From: Telmatactis stephensoni
Lineage: Eukaryota > Cnidaria > Anthozoa > Actiniaria > Isophelliidae
Reading direction: 5' to 3'
DNA length: 64,000 bases
Assembly (NCBI GenBank): GCA_029948255.1
Contig: JALIZF010001491.1
Span: 124,001-188,000 of the forward strand
Made by a program: the position numbers and the translations under genes. Position 1 is the first letter of the stretch. Every line of letters begins with the position of its first letter. Below are positions 62,442-64,000 of this stretch, piece after piece. A model generated the notes under the pieces. It had not been told where the DNA came from and did not search any database. It worked only from the letters and a program-made list of their open reading frames with translations.

Positions 62442-63354
62442 AGAGTGCGGTCAGACTAGCGCTAGAGAGTATGCTCTAGCGTGCTAGCTTGTGACGTCAC
62501 TTTATGTATGCTAGAAATTTGAGCAAGCTTGATACGGTCACACTGTAAATTTTTGTGACCTTGCTTGAACTTCAGCGTCAATTGATATGCTCCATAACAC
62601 TTTGTTCTGACATCGACATCATGGATGAATTTTCTCTGTTTTTGATTCTTTTTATTTATATGCGATTTCGTTTATTGAGAAGAAGGAGATTATCAGCGCG
62701 AAGAAGAAGAAGAAGACCGCTATTAATTCGGCAGCAACAACAGCAAAGAATGTTCGTTCTCCAGAACATACAAGCAGTTTTGTTAGCTATTGTCACAGCT
62801 CATTGAACGACCATGGATACTGCCTCGACCACGTTTTGGATGGTTTAAATAATGCTACAGGACGACAGTCAGGCATGCTACTGGAAAGAACACTTTCGAA
62901 TGCGAAAAGAAACTTTTTTACAACTTGTTTATCTGGTGACTCCGAGTATTGCGAGACAAATTACCAGGCTGCAAGAGTGATTTTCTTGTAATTTAAAAGT
63001 GTTTTACAGAGCTTCTAAGAATCGCGTCTGACCTCTGTTGAGCAAAAGTGAATCTGCGAAGGATTCGAAAACTGGCGCGTTCTGATGATCTTTCAGACTG
63101 TCAAACACTGAGTTCTCATTGGCTGAAACAAATAAGCCAATTAAATTTATTGGATTAGCAAGCTTCAAACATGGCATGGACCGCGCTTGAGCTACGCTGC
63201 GGCTCCTTTGTAAATTCTAGCATTTGGGATCAGTTTTCTATTAAGCACGAGGTGTTGCGCTAAGCCGGTCACATTTGAAATTCGGCTAGAACTTTGCTAA
63301 GTAATGAGATTAAATCAGTTAAGCACGTTTCTAGCGCTAGTCTGGTCGTACTTT
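62442..63354 (+). mobile_element. Decayed PIF/Harbinger transposon
   Basis: TIRs AGAGTGCGGTCAGACTAGCG (from 62442) and the mirror of CTAGCGCTAGTCTGGTCGTAC (to 63354), with TTA on both sides, fit Harbinger TWA target sites. Inside, MDEFSLFLILF, an Arg-rich stretch and, in another frame, EHFRMRKETFLQLVYLVTPS and IARQITRLQE resemble the start of a HARB1-like transposase. Stops and frame changes follow, and the catalytic DDE part is missing. Confidence 0.75.
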
Positions 63355-64000
63355 TTAGTCGATTCCTTAACTCGGAACATGAGTTATAAGTGGTTCGGTA
63401 TAGTATAATAGTACAGTATAGTGGTTCGGGTATAAGATCACCAGGAGGTCGCCTTCTCGGTACAGTAGGGTAGTCCATAAAGTCACCACCGTAGGTAGTT
63501 TTCAAGTTTTTCAAAAACTGTTTCCACTCGTTTGGTACTGGGACTTTGAATCCTTCAAACTTGATCTAACTCTTTTAAAGGGAGCACTTTGTATTTAGTT
63601 GGAAACCGCAGAAGTTTTGAAATGTACCGCCAGAGAGGGAAGTCAAACTGTTGACAAACTGGTATTCACATTTGTCATGTAAAACTGGGTAAATGTCGAT
63701 CATTAGACTATCGTGCCATTTGAATCCCTCTTTTATACAATTACCAAAACAGCTACCATCGTCTCTAATAAGCCTAGGATTCCATGGCTTTTGAACTAAC
63801 TCAGCTAACCTCCCTCTTAGTCTGCAGGACCTGTGTCTGGCATGGTCAGTGACTACTACTCATTTCTTTTCCAAGTCCCATTAATTAAATCTTGAAGTAG
63901 CTACCACTTGCTATCTAAGGTTTTTACGTATTTTCTGTGAATTCCTTTTACATGCTTTCGGGAGGGGCATGCTGGGCACTACCTGTTTCGCGCATCCTCC
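63355..64000. other. Window end, no gene seen
   Basis: No long open frame, domain or clear repeat border. GGTTCGGTATAG-like words at 63393-63430 are duplicated locally. Confidence 0.5.

Overview
The window is animal nuclear DNA, most likely from an anthozoan cnidarian (coral or sea anemone). It is AT-rich, its genes are split by GT-AG introns, it carries many short foldback elements and microsatellites, and it ends in a secreted gene built from repeated thyroglobulin type-1 (TY-1) and Kunitz exons, a type known from anthozoans. The phylum call is inference; the gene identities rest on motifs read in the sequence.

Layout: (1) 1-7551, minus: a PLK1-type polo-like kinase, ten exons, cut at its 3' end by the window edge. 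Three CCAAT boxes and a CHR-like TTTGAA lie upstream. (2) 9736-12152, minus: SNRPC, the U1 snRNP protein C, four exons. It is divergent, 319 bp between start codons, from (3) PINX1, 12472-15574, plus, seven exons. (4) 17855-20953, minus: an ADAR RNA deaminase whose whole coding region lies in one exon, with two winged-helix Z-type domains, one dsRBD and the deaminase domain. Its frame is broken by several single-base changes. (5) 25033-59587, plus: one giant gene of about 41 exons, spliced here by hand. It encodes about 2,564 residues after allowing for five surplus bases. Order: signal peptide, Cys-rich region, follistatin-like/Kazal, Ig, 2 Kunitz, 17 TY-1, VWA, Kunitz, 8 TY-1, Kunitz, TY-1, short tail. 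(6) 59588-64000: repeats only, including a 1.8 kb foldback element with TTAA flanks and a decayed PIF/Harbinger element.

The first four genes are ordinary nuclear housekeeping genes (mitosis, splicing, telomere/nucleolus, RNA editing) with no evident shared pathway. The fifth is the unusual locus. Families for serine proteases (Kazal, Kunitz) and cysteine or aspartic cathepsins (TY-1) are joined in one secreted chain, which suggests a broad protease-inhibitor or matrix scaffold. Frame breaks in PINX1, ADAR and three exons of the giant gene are nearly all single extra bases. Where all exon boundaries could be fixed (ADAR and the giant gene), the corrected coding lengths are multiples of three. 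This points to insertion-type assembly errors at least as strongly as to gene decay.
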